Below the pieces are notes generated by a model, which saw only the letters and a list, made by a program, of their open reading frames with translations, was not told the origin of the DNA and made no database searches. From Avena insularis (lineage: Eukaryota > Streptophyta > Magnoliopsida > Poales > Poaceae), in NCBI GenBank assembly GCA_023614405.1, contig CM042685.1, positions 237,563,661 to 237,627,660 on the forward strand: a stretch of DNA of 64,000 nt, in the 5' to 3' direction. Positions 23,923 through 34,800 of this stretch are shown here, one piece after another (position 1 is the stretch's first letter; every line of letters starts with the position of its first letter). Both the position numbers and the translations under genes were made by a program.

Positions 23923-24081
23923 TGTGCTAGATTGACATATAGGTAAATTCGCCTTAGTTGCATAATTTAGAGAATTTACCTTTTATGTCAAACCCTAATT
24001 TAAAAAGGAGTAAAATTTGAAGTTGCACCTATTCACCCACCCCCACCCACCCACCCTCTAGGTGCCCATACGATCCTTTCA
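23923..24081 (+). repeat. 3' LTR of the outer copia element, terminal part
   Basis: It continues the LTR after the LARD insertion and ends with ...CTCTAGGTGCCC...GATCCTTTCA, matching in style the inner copia LTR end (reverse of TGAAAGGATAGAGATGTC). Confidence 0.8.
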
Positions 24082-24342
24082 TCAGCGTATAAAGTTCATA
24101 TCGAGATGGAAAGGAGGACCTGTGTTGCTCAAGTGGGACAAACATCTGCTAATGAATCGCTCAAAATGGATGTGTTCCGTAGACTATGGAATGTCCAATG
24201 CCCTCCCAAAGTACACCATTTTCTTTGGCGTTTTGCACACAATAGTCATTCACTATATATGAACATTGCAAGGAGAGGTGTGGAGCTAGATACAAGGTGT
24301 GCCGTATGCCCCAAGCTGTTTGAGGATTGAGGGCATCCCTAA
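24082..24342 (+). pseudogene. LINE ORF2 fragment: reverse transcriptase zinc-binding domain
   Basis: The frame reads RRLWNVQCPPKVHHFLWRF, then RRGVELDTRC and VCPKLFED before stops. The pattern W-x8-PPKV-x2-FLWR followed by C-x2-C is the zf-RVT domain at the C-terminal side of plant L1 RTs. The outer copia LTR abuts its left side. The matching RNase H part is found at about 30150-30990, so this LINE was split by a later insertion. Confidence 0.8.
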
Positions 24343-24508
24343 GGGCTTGTTTGGTATGAGGGGAACCCAGCCTTTTCCCAGGAAAATAAATCTACTAGTA
24401 GAAAGGTGGGGAATAAAATCCTGACGATTTAAACTGTTTTCACGGATTCCCGGTCGGGATTTGATTCCTCGGGATAAAAATCTCGGTACATCCAAACAAG
24501 CGAAGCTC
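24343..24508. mobile_element. Tourist/PIF-Harbinger-like MITE
   Basis: Terminal inverted repeats GGGCTTGTTTGG (24343) and CCAAACAAGC (24492-24501), with TAA on both outer sides (24340-24342 and 24509-24511). The right end carries about 5 extra bases relative to the left. About 166 bases, non-coding. Confidence 0.65.
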
Positions 24509-27500
24509 TAAGCTCCCTAGAATTGATGCCCTCTCACGAGTCTAGGTAAGTTAGTTATGTTTTTTCTCCCGCTTTGATACAACTGTGTGGCCAATGCTAC
24601 ACGTTTTTAATTCAGACCGACTCAATAGGGCGGTTCGCTGGGTATCGGGGCCAAGATCTGTTTGGAGAGTGCCTTTCCCTATCTCCTTCCATAAAAAAAT
24701 CCCCTCCACAACTCAGACGCACGCACCGCCACCATCTGGATTGACGCGCCACCGCCGTGCCGTGCCCCTGTTAGTGCAAGGACGACAAGCTGCACCTGAA
24801 GGTCTGCCGACACGTGATCTTGCCGCCGATATTCGTGGGGTGCAGCGCTCTACGGAACAGCTCTCGGGGAGCTCAAGTTCTGCTGCCCCTTCAACGATTG
24901 TTGGGCGCTGCTGGTCGACGACAGATGTCCCGGGGTGCGGCGGCAACGAACGTGAAGTTCCTTCCCCCCACTATAACCGGATGCTCTACGCCCATTGCAA
25001 GGTTCCATGGTCCAATGGCGTTGAGTGCGCAGAGTTCTAGCAGCTCGGCGAGGATGTGCGTGGTCACGAGGACCAGCTACCGAGGAAGGTCGCGCAGTAG
25101 AGCAAGTGGTGGAGGTGTCCTAATTGCAGAATCTACGTTGAGAGGGTGTTCGGCTGCCAGTTTAGGCGTTGTAGGTAACTATACTGCTTTACCTGAATCT
25201 TTTGCTCACAAACCGATTATTTTCATGTGTACTGAGTACAAACTACGGCGAGGCCGGATCCTATTTTATCTAATTCTGCAGGTGCGGGCTGGCCTTCTAC
25301 AACCTGTGAGGCTCCAGGACGATAGGTGCAAGTGTTTGCAAGTGTAGGAAGTCCTGATTTGTCTGATGATCTGTGCCCAAGGGCCAAGTCCGATGCTACT
25401 TGAGGAAGGGAATAACTAGAAGTTATATAGGGAATACTATTAGTTGACATGGAGATATTCATCTAAGACAGTAAGATTTTTCAAGTGGAGCAGCGTACTA
25501 TTCTTCATCAGTTATAAGGAATCATTTTTTTTATTTATCTGATTCTACTTTTATGAACTATTTTCCAATATGTAGCAGCCTAGGAATCTCATAAGTTGTT
25601 GTGGAAATATCCGTTCGCCAGGACGAATTCATCAACTTCTCCGGGTAAGAAGTTCAGAAATCCTCTTTATGTACTTAATGTTACTTGAAAAAATCATGTG
25701 TCATGCAGGCCAATGAATGTGACTCAGTTGAACAAATTTATGCAACTTGAAAGTAGAAACACATTTTGATTATTGAGCTTATGAATATATGTATGTTTAT
25801 CAACTGCCTCTTGGTTGGAGGTAAATAAGATATATAGTCCAGCAATTTGGGAGTGTATTAGTTGTAGCAAATTAGCATCTAGAAAGAAGTAAATGTGAGA
25901 GGAATATCTCGATTATAGAAACAATATTGTGCCCATGGATGTGTATATCTTTTGACTCTTCTAATGAATTGAACGATTTATAAATATGACTATTGATATG
26001 TTTGATCGGTGTTATACTACATAAGATAAGGAACGCAAACATATTGAAATGCTTAGCTATTTATTGTTTTTTTCTTTTCTAGGACTAGATATTTAATTTT
26101 TAAAGAGCATTAGTATCAATTACTGGAAACACATGGTTGGAGCTCCTCCGTTGGGGTGGCATGTGGAATGCAGGGTACTGGTGGAACGGTTGGGGCTGGA
26201 TGAGTTTTAAGGGAGTAAATTTTATGCAATGTGTTCATTAATCTGTGCCCATAAGAACAATTAATATTTTTTGTGAGGGAATTGTGGTTTGGAAAAACAT
26301 ATTCATACGAACAATTGATATTGTGTGCCGAACCACTATAGTTGCCTATGATATAACATTTTTTTGTGGGGTGATGTAACACATATTTACTTATTTCATT
26401 ATGTATATCCATTTATTTTCTATTACTGACATAACTAATTAAAGATAATGGAAAAAAATGTATTTTCATGGTGTACAGCAAATAGATGCTATTAATATGT
26501 TCTTATTATAACTGGCAGATCAAAATCATATATCTCATCGGTTCTACCAGTATAGGAGAGGAAGCATGTTCTCATTTTCTTATGCATTTAGACATATGGA
26601 GTTGTTACTAATTATTCTAGCTTGTTCTTGGCTTATTCTCTGTAATAAAATTTGGTCTCGCTTTTCTGGAAGAGCCTTCGCAGCATATACTCTGCAAGTA
26701 TATTTCTTTGGATCGTAAATAGCTTTTTCTGTGTGTATCTAATTTTTTATTGCATCGGAGCGACTTATGGTTCCACATATGTTCTTGGGAACCCAAATTG
26801 CTTTTTTGCCTCATTGCATATAAATATGACTCTTTGGAAATCACACAAACTGTTGACATTTACTTTTTTGTTGTTTCAGCATGGTTATAGAAATCTATAT
26901 ATCGTACAGTGTGCAAAAAGTAACCGATGAACCAATATTTTGTTTTCTCTACCATAGAGCAGTTATTAGGAAGTTCTAATTAGAAAATATGACCAAGCGA
27001 TTGAGAATTATATTGATACTTTCTGTAATCCAAGCATTTCATTCTTTATGGCATTCATGTGAGGAATAACTCATGATATTTTTCTTTTTCTTCAACTGAA
27101 CCATTTGATAACTTCAGAATCCATTTTGACCTCTGAATGTCTATGTACATTCACCCCCACCCACACCCTCAATAGGTACAATTTCCTGGCCATCCAGAAT
27201 ATGGTGGTAAGTATGGAGAACATGCTAACCATGCACTTCAATTAGTGCACCCAACTTTTGTCTTTGAACCATGTTATTCTTTGGTAAGTAACAACACGAA
27301 CTTCAGTAACAGCATCAAACTTTTGTCTTTGGATTATACTTCAGTTAGTAACAGTGCAATATTATTTTTTAGTTGGATCATACAACATGGTTGCTTCAGC
27401 AATAGCACCCAAGTTTTGTCTTAATATCGTTGAAAACTATCATTGGCATTACTATTTTGCTAAATCCACAATAAAAGGCATATTGTGCCCATTTGAGCTT

Positions 27501-29405
27501 CCATTTGTTCATGATAAGATATTTTTCCATTAGTTCAGTATATGGTGTTTTTTTTGAGGATCAATATTATTTTGCTCAATTCACAGTCCAGTTCTTTCCC
27601 ATTTGAGCATCCATTAGTTTAGTACTTATGCCCATTTTTTTGAGCTGATACTTATGCCCATTTGAGCTTCCATTTTATTCTTTCTGCATCATGGCTTTTA
27701 ACTATCATTGATAGTATCAGTTTGATAAATCCCCAATACACTGTTTCCGTTTGATCTTCCATTAGTACGTAGCTGCACAAGTCAATAAGATGATTGTTTT
27801 TTGCCTCCTAATATTACGGTGCTATCGTGATGTATCATGGGTGCTTGCAAGCCAATAATATTGTGTGCTTTTGTCAAATATATTATGAATAAAAATATTT
27901 ATACCCTATACTAACTGGATTTGTATGTCATGGTTTAGTGCTATGTGCTTCATCTAATCATTTAGGGTGGTTCTTTGGGGATTCGATCAAGTCAAGTACG
28001 CACTTGCTCAACAGTGCAATCATTATTGTAGCTGCTCTTTAGATTTGCAATGCTCATCAGGAAATTTCAAATGTACAGTTCAAGTTTGAGAGATAACTAT
28101 TCCCATAATTGGGGAGGATATTTTTAATCCTATCACGTCTTCAAAGGATATACGGAAAAATTATTAATTCTGATTTTTTAGTTACATCAAATTACTTGGT
28201 TACCTGCTCTTTACTTGCTTCTAATTATCTATGCATGAGACAATATTCTACGCAAGAGACCATGGTAATTCCTCAAGCATTTGATTTACTGCGCATGGAA
28301 ATATGATGCAGTAATTTCTATGCATCCTATTCACATTGCCTTCAACCTTTTTACATTTTGATTCTATTACTTTGCAGGTTCTTGGTTACACTGGGAGTGT
28401 AGATGCTAAGTAGTTTTTCAATGGTGTTGAGATGTCACTGTACAAGATGAAAGTAATTGCTTAAATATGATTAGGAAGTCTTGATCGATCAGAAGTAACG
28501 TCTTGATCCATTCGAAGTAAAATCATAAGATAGTCTGGCCAACTGTTGCATAAGCTAACCCATGTTTTTTTCATCTATGTTACTAATTCATAATCTGATC
28601 AATTAAATATCTGCTATGTTATCTAATTCAACTATACTTGAGAACTGGTTAGGCAAAGGGTGGTTCCCTGAATTAGTGTATCTTATTTTCATAACATTAG
28701 CATGAAATTGTCATTGCCCTGAATGAGGGTGGTGGACCTATGAGGACTAAACAGACTACCTGCTAAAAGAAAACAAAGCCACATCTGATTGTCATTGCTT
28801 GAAGACATTTTTCTTTGATAGATCTTACCGTGGCCCTTTTTTTTTGTTCAGATCATGCTTTTAAATATAGTGAGGCATATTCATCAATCTGGATTCTGCA
28901 AGCATGTATTTAAATCCATTTTTTTCCCAAAAACCAAACCTAAAGTAAGAGAGAGAATAAAAAGAATTGTAACAAGTCTCGGGTTTTGTACTCAAGCCAA
29001 ATGCCGAATTTATGCTTGAGTGGCTAATGGAAGAGGATAAAGGAAAGAAAACATGAACAAATCATGGTTTATTCTCAAATCTGATTTGATGCACACAAGA
29101 ACTAGCATGTGATTTTGCAGGAAGGGCCTGAAGTAGATGCAGTTGAATCATATGTTGTTTGTCATGGCAAGAAGCTGAAAAAACACGAGTCATTTGACAT
29201 ACATGGTTACAAGTTTGATGCTCTCTTATGGGGAGGTTTGGCGTATTCGACGGTTTGCCATTAGAAAATCTTTAGTTTTTAGTTTTCTTAGTTCATCTAT
29301 TTCTGTACGCTAAGGCTAGAAGCGTCCTGATAATAAACAATGTGCTAATACAGATAAACCATATTATTTTCATATTGTTTTATCTTTTATCCACCTTTTC
29401 ATCCG
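24509..29405. other. AT-rich stretch with unassigned gene-like fragments
   Basis: No domain is recognised. Gene-like signs on the plus strand are: a GC-rich start with a 151-codon frame (24585-25040) and an overlapping 177-codon frame (24814-25347), an open stretch containing FPGHPEYGGKYGEHANHA near 27181-27240, a short piece after an acceptor-like TTTGCAG at 28378 (VLGYTGSVDAK, then a stop), and a final open stretch after TTTTGCAG at 29121 (VDAVESYVVCHGKKL, FDIHGYKFDA) that stops at 29267. These could be exons of a dead gene or of a captured gene inside a transposon; I cannot decide. The remaining DNA is AT-rich with simple degenerate repeats. Confidence 0.35.
27230..27770. repeat. Degenerate repeats in the AT-rich stretch
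   Basis: Phrases such as TGCCCATTTGAGCTTCCATT (near 27490, 27595 and 27655) and CCCAACTTTTGTCTTTG (near 27250, 27320 and 27410) recur with changes, suggesting an old local duplication. Confidence 0.5.
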
Positions 29406-29407
29406 TA

Positions 29408-29780
29408 CTCCCTCTGGGTCGGTTTTCTGGGCGCCCTTTCAATTCCATGCAATTCCACCAGCCGCGCACGATTAGGCGCAAGGCATTAATTAGCAATTTA
29501 TTTGGAGCATTTTAGCCCGCACTCATCTCTCCTTCCGTTTTTATTGTGCTGGTACATTAATTAGGAAATTAGTCCGCATGCAAGTCTCCCCCAGTGCATG
29601 TGCGATAACGGCTCGATAGCTGCAGCTAATTGGAGTACTTATAATAGGGCGATGGGTGTTTAATGAGCCTAACATCCGATGCTAGTATTGCTTCCTGGGC
29701 AAAGGAAATTTCAACCAATGAGGGATTACCTAGGTCCCAGAGATTCCTCAAGCGCGCCCAGAAAACCGATCCGGAGGGAG
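29408..29780. mobile_element. Stowaway-type (Tc1/mariner) non-autonomous element
   Basis: Long terminal inverted repeats: CTCCCTCTGGGTCGGTTTTC at the left, and GAAAACCGATCCGGAGGGAG at the right. TA lies on both sides (29406-29407 and 29781-29782). 373 bases, non-coding. Confidence 0.85.
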
Positions 29781-30048
29781 TACCAACTGTTGTCGCATGA
29801 GGAAAAACTTTTTAATCACATAAGCTTTTATAGTAGAATTCTTACAAGCTATACCGAGGAACACAATGCATGTAAAATACAAGTTATACTGTGGTCTTCT
29901 TCCTCGCAGGCACGTACACTTGGGATAGCCAAGGCTTGGCCACAAGATGTAGTTTGTCCGGTTAAACTTCTCGGGAGACGCCATCAAGAAATGATGAAGC
30001 ACGACACATGTTATTGCATACCCTACGTCGGCCTCCCCTGTGTTCTGA

Positions 30049-30094
30049 ACAAGCCCATATCGCAGCAAACCACAAGCCCATATCGCAGCAAACC
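30049..30094. repeat. Perfect 23-bp tandem duplication
   Basis: The unit starting ACAAGCCCATATCGCAG occurs at 30049-30071 and again, identical and adjacent, at 30072-30094. Confidence 0.9.
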
Positions 30095-30149
30095 AAAAGC
30101 GGAAAGCAAACAAACACTCTTGTCATAGAATTTAAACACCGTTAACAGA

Positions 30150-30990
30150 GGATGGCGCAGCAGAGCGCGCTGGGTCCATCTAGTCTATGTCTAACTTGCA
30201 AGTTTGCGAAACAAAGATGGCGTAGTCTAATGCTTGAAGACATCCGTCTGAAACTGCTGCCTTGCGGCTCGTCCCTTGAGGTTCTACGGGAAATTTTGGA
30301 ACTTTCGAACAATTAATGTCAATGGCTTTCCTTTGGAGCTGCTGGTCTGAACGCGATAGGAAAAATCATGGAGAACTGAGGAAGTCGATCGACCAATTTC
30401 AGTACCACGTCCATCACCATGTTGAAGAATGGAACAATCATCTGAAGAAATGGAGCCATCCAGTGGATCCTACCATAACACGATGGACAAGTCCAATTGC
30501 AAATTTTGTGAAGATCAATTTTGACGCCTCATTTAGAGAAGACTCGATGTTTGGAGGGTGGGGAGCCATCTTCCATGACAGTGCCTCTAATATTTGCTTC
30601 GCTGCTGCATGACCTATTGAGTTTGTCTGTGATGTGATGCAAGCCAAAGCTACAGCCGTTTCAAATGCATGTCAGATTGCAGAACAACTAGGGGTTGGAC
30701 GTGTTATTTTTGAAATAGACTACAGCAATCTCCAGCGAGCAATGACGTCAACAGACTACGATCTTGCTCCTCTAGGCATTATCATCAAAATGATTTGAAG
30801 TTTAGAATCCGTGAGTTTTATTGAGGCTAGTGTTGTCTTTCTCCTCACAGTTGTAACAAGCCCGTTCACAAGTTAGAAGCGTTGGGTCTTGAGTGTAGGG
30901 TAGCTCAAGGAGACCATATTTTGTGGACAACAAGCTACCCTATTTCGGTTATGTGTCTTAATGGAATACGAGTCTTCCATGTCAAGAAAA
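30150..30990 (+). pseudogene. LINE ORF2 C-terminal part: RNase H-like domain
   Basis: The frame shows LEDIRLKLLPCGSSLEVL, then FLWSCWSERDRKNHGE, VKINFDASFREDSMFGGWGA and, after a stop at about 30610, QAKATAVSNACQIAEQLG and VIFEIDYSNLQRAM. The spacing of D, E and D residues fits the RNase H-like (RVT_3) tail of plant L1 elements. In-frame stops at about 30610 and 30798 and a shift near 30870 show decay. It is probably the missing end of the LINE at 24082-24342. Confidence 0.8.
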
Positions 30991-31640
30991 AAAAGGCTCA
31001 ACATTCGCCTTGGACAAAACTGTCCCATGGGGCTAAGGCTGAAATTAGAGCCAAGCCAACCCAGCTCGCTAAAGCTCATTCAACTAACATTCTAGCTTGG
31101 CTGTTAACACAACTAGCTCAAATCTGGATCTGGCAAGCCGCTCGCAAGTAGCTCGTTTACCTCATTATAAGTTGTGAACAGGAACACATATAAGAACTAG
31201 TAATTCTAATACTAATTCGGACTACAACAATAATAGTACTTCCATAACTTCACACCATTACATGTGCAAGAGACATTATCACACTCATTTGTAAAAAAAT
31301 CAAATATGTAAATGATAGCTTGAGCAAATAAACAAGCTTAAAACCCGGCTCAGGCTCATTAGACATCGAGTTCAAGCCGAGAGGAGCAAATCAAGAGCAA
31401 CTCCTCATGAGTTTCAAGTTATAATTCCAATGCACATGGGGCCACTTCTTAAACATGGTCATGATGCCGGAGGATCGAAGGGATGGGTCCCTTACCTAAT
31501 GATTAACCATTTTTTACAACTTAATGAGATCCCAAATTATAATGAAGTTGTGACTTCTAACTTCCAGGTGTTCACAAACCACCCTAGGGGAAATCTGGCA
31601 GAGAAAAAGAAACCCGAGACATAAATGCCCTCTCTTAATT
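30991..31640. other. Intergenic stretch, likely LINE tail and unclassified repeat
   Basis: An A-rich run (30987-30995) follows the LINE coding remnant. GAGCC/CTCGC-type phrases near 31040-31150 and 31330-31390 look like a degraded repeat. No gene is seen. Confidence 0.4.
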
Positions 31641-31807
31641 CATGAAACATAACAGCAGTTCCAGTTGCCAACAGAAAACAGACATAGACCAGCCGCCATA
31701 CATGCTATAACTATATACTCCAATATTAGACATTAAACCATAATTGTACACTTGTCCTAAAGCAGTCATAAATGAACAAATAGCTGATACTAACACATAA
31801 GCATTCA

Positions 31808-34800
31808 CTAATGGCTACCATCAGCTAGAACAACTCCCTCGGCCACAGCTTTTCCTCCACAAGACCTTGCAACAGACTGGAACAGCCTCTCAATCTCGGG
31901 TGCACAATGTGTAAAGGGTCGAGCCCAAAAGCTGTATCGTGGGTTCTACAGAATGCAACCCGGTATTAGAACTGTTTCCTGCCAAAATTCTTTCAAGCAG
32001 TCATGGTAGCATACCTTTATGAGCTCAACGAAGGTAATTAGTAACCCCCAAGGATGAGGACGGTTAACTATTAGACGTTCTAAAAGAACTCTTGTTATCT
32101 GCTCCTGTACAATATCCTGCAAGTTTCAATTGTACGGCGTCAAAATAAGGTATTCCATGGAAGCATATAACTATTGCCAATCCCATCAAAACAGAAAAGA
32201 CGAGGGGAAATGACCAAGTTACCTGTGCTGCCTCGGCAAACAAGTAAAGAATAATGAAGGAAAAGTAGTGAGTGTGGTTGTTTGGATAGCGCAGCTGGTT
32301 AGCAATTGCATTCAGTACGAGATAACGGCCTTCAGTATCCATATTCACTATAAGACTCCGATAGACCTCGGTAGCTGTTTCAATCTGAAAATTTTCCACC
32401 TGAGAACTTTGGTTGATTTGCTGTGCTGATGCATTCGCCTTGTTATGCTGCAACTGGTGCACAGCCTACACTTACAATGTACACACCATATTACAGATTG
32501 TTCAAGCATACCGAAAAAAGTAATCAATAGCAAGCAATAGAAGTAAACGTTTCATGACTGCAACTGTAAACCCATAGGATCGATGCACTCATTCGAAACA
32601 AGCTCTGTTTGGTTTGATGCCCCTGAGAGCCAAAGTTCGTTTTGAAATATGGTAACTTCAAAATAGTAAGACTGCCAATTGGTTTAGCGAGAAAAGTTTA
32701 GTAAGGTCATGATTTATTTCTGGAGCCAAACTGAAATAATATGACTATCCTTGCTTTGCAAGAAAAGTTTGGTAAGGTCATGCTTCATAATTTCTTGCTG
32801 GAGCCGAACATCAAAAAAATCTGGGCAGTTAATTTAACTGGGTTTTCCAATGCTAAGCTTGGGCACAAAACCAAACCAGTCATAAACTTTGCACTCTGTC
32901 TGAAAAAAACACAGGACAAGAAAGGCGATATACACTCCAAATCTATCTCAGATAATGCCATGATACTCTGACAAAATGGTAATACCCCACATGTCTATTG
33001 GGGGCAATCCCAGAGGCTATGCTATTTGTTCGAATCTCATGCGGGGCAGATGAAGCTTTTTGAAAAAGAATGAAAAACAACTAGCTATAAGTACAATAGA
33101 AAGGAAGCTTGGAGTGCTCAAAGATAACAAAATGAATTTCTAACATTTTAATAGAAAACCCAACCATGCACAAAGTATATAAAAACTGACCTGGATGCCA
33201 ACATAGACAACAAGCGAATTAATTAAGGGAACATTGTAACGAGTTCCAGCTACGTTTGCTTCGTTTGGAGGCAGCAGTAACCTCTGCTTTAAATCAGTTA
33301 AAAAGGATGAACCTTCTGGTCTCTGCAAGAATGCAAACGAGAAAAAAGGACCAAACATTATGTATGTAATTCCTGTATTCAAGGGTTCTTAACTATTTAT
33401 TCTACGTACACCTAAGATTAGCTTGATAGAATTGTCTAGACTGTAAACTGTCACTGTATCAGAGAAATGCATGCATGATTCACCTTGAGGTACTCGTCAA
33501 CCTGAGTTTTCATTTGCTTTGCCTTTAAAGCACTTTCCACATCAGACATGATTCTTGGAGCTTTTGAAATTTCAGGTAGCAGATCAATCTGTGTTACAAG
33601 AAACAACTGAAGCTCATTAAACATATAAAAGCCTGGTGGTAATTTGTTAGTAGCATGTACTTGCAACCAGCAAATACCTTCAAATTAGGCGTAGAGGGAT
33701 CTGGAAGTCTCATATTGCGTGGGAAAGCACTAAGAATAACATTGCGCATTTGAATGCAGCTTGGAGGAATCACATCACAGAAACTGAGGTGGTAGTCGCA
33801 AAGAAATTCAGGGAAGTCATGGAGTAGAACAAGTAGCACTCTCAAAGTTCCCTTGTATAAAAGATGAATCTACAAAGAAAGAATTATACAAAGTACATCA
33901 AAATGCAGCACACGTTGTACAAGACGGCTACAACTGAAATTGCAGGAATATGACTTACTGGCTGCCCCATTTCAGCATTTCTTAAATATGGTTCCATGAA
34001 TTTGAACAAATCAACAAGCAGCCTCTGGAATAACGGCCAACCCTTTTGTGAATTGCACAGCAACAACTTCGGCATGAAGCTTCTATGACTTACCAATTCA
34101 AGCCAAGCAAAGCTATGGGAGAGAAGGCATCTAGTTAGCAAGTAACGAAAGTACATAGCAATTTGAACTTTTAATAAAAGAAGACAGCGGGCAAGTCAGA
34201 CTTAGGGAGAGAAGGATTATCATACATAATACCATGGATTTTTTTTAAACGAAGGCGCCATTAATTAAGAGATGCCATTTTTAATTAGCAGGAAACCGCG
34301 CGAAAACCATACAAACACAAACACTACAGGGCCATGCCCACTCTCGCCACAAGGACAAGCCCAATAAAACCCGAAGACAACCAAGGCCAAGCTCAAAACA
34401 CCGCTCTGCCAAGACCAGCCAACCTTGCACCAAAGCCGAAGTGAAGACGCCATGACTGCGATGGGAGGAGCAGGCACAGGATGCTCCAACAAAGATGAAG
34501 AAGCCAACCCTCCAGGAGAGCTACGCCACCGAGACGCCGACCACACAACATCGAGGGAACCTTGCCACCCACACGACACAAGGTCGACGCCCTCAACACT
34601 GCAGAACTTCCGGGACTGCAGCCCCGACATCCAGCTGTTCCGCCACGCCTACACCACCTTTCGAGACCGCCGGCCTGACGTACCACCCCTCGCACTTGAG
34701 CCGCAGCAGCACATGCCCTGGCCATCCACAACCCAAGCTACACAAGACCAGCCGCACGTAGACCACAGCCGTCGCACCAAAATCCGGGGCGGCGGCCCCG

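Larger units (their letters stand above)
1..24081 (+). mobile_element. Outer Ty1/copia retrotransposon (SIRE/Maximus-like), 5'-truncated by the window, interrupted twice
   Basis: Seen: pol remnants, then an extra ORF, a polypurine tract and a 3' LTR in the order expected for a plus-strand copia element of the SIRE/Maximus lineage. Its own DNA is 1-4704, about 14597-15822 and 23923-24081; the rest belongs to two later insertions. The LTR begins TGAAAGG and ends CCTTTCA, a short inverted terminus. Integrase-RT-RNase H order (integrase first) is diagnostic of copia rather than gypsy. The element inserted into an LINE, whose coding remnant starts directly after 24081. The left end and its target duplication are outside the window. 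The lineage name is inferred from layout, not from a database match. Confidence 0.85.
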
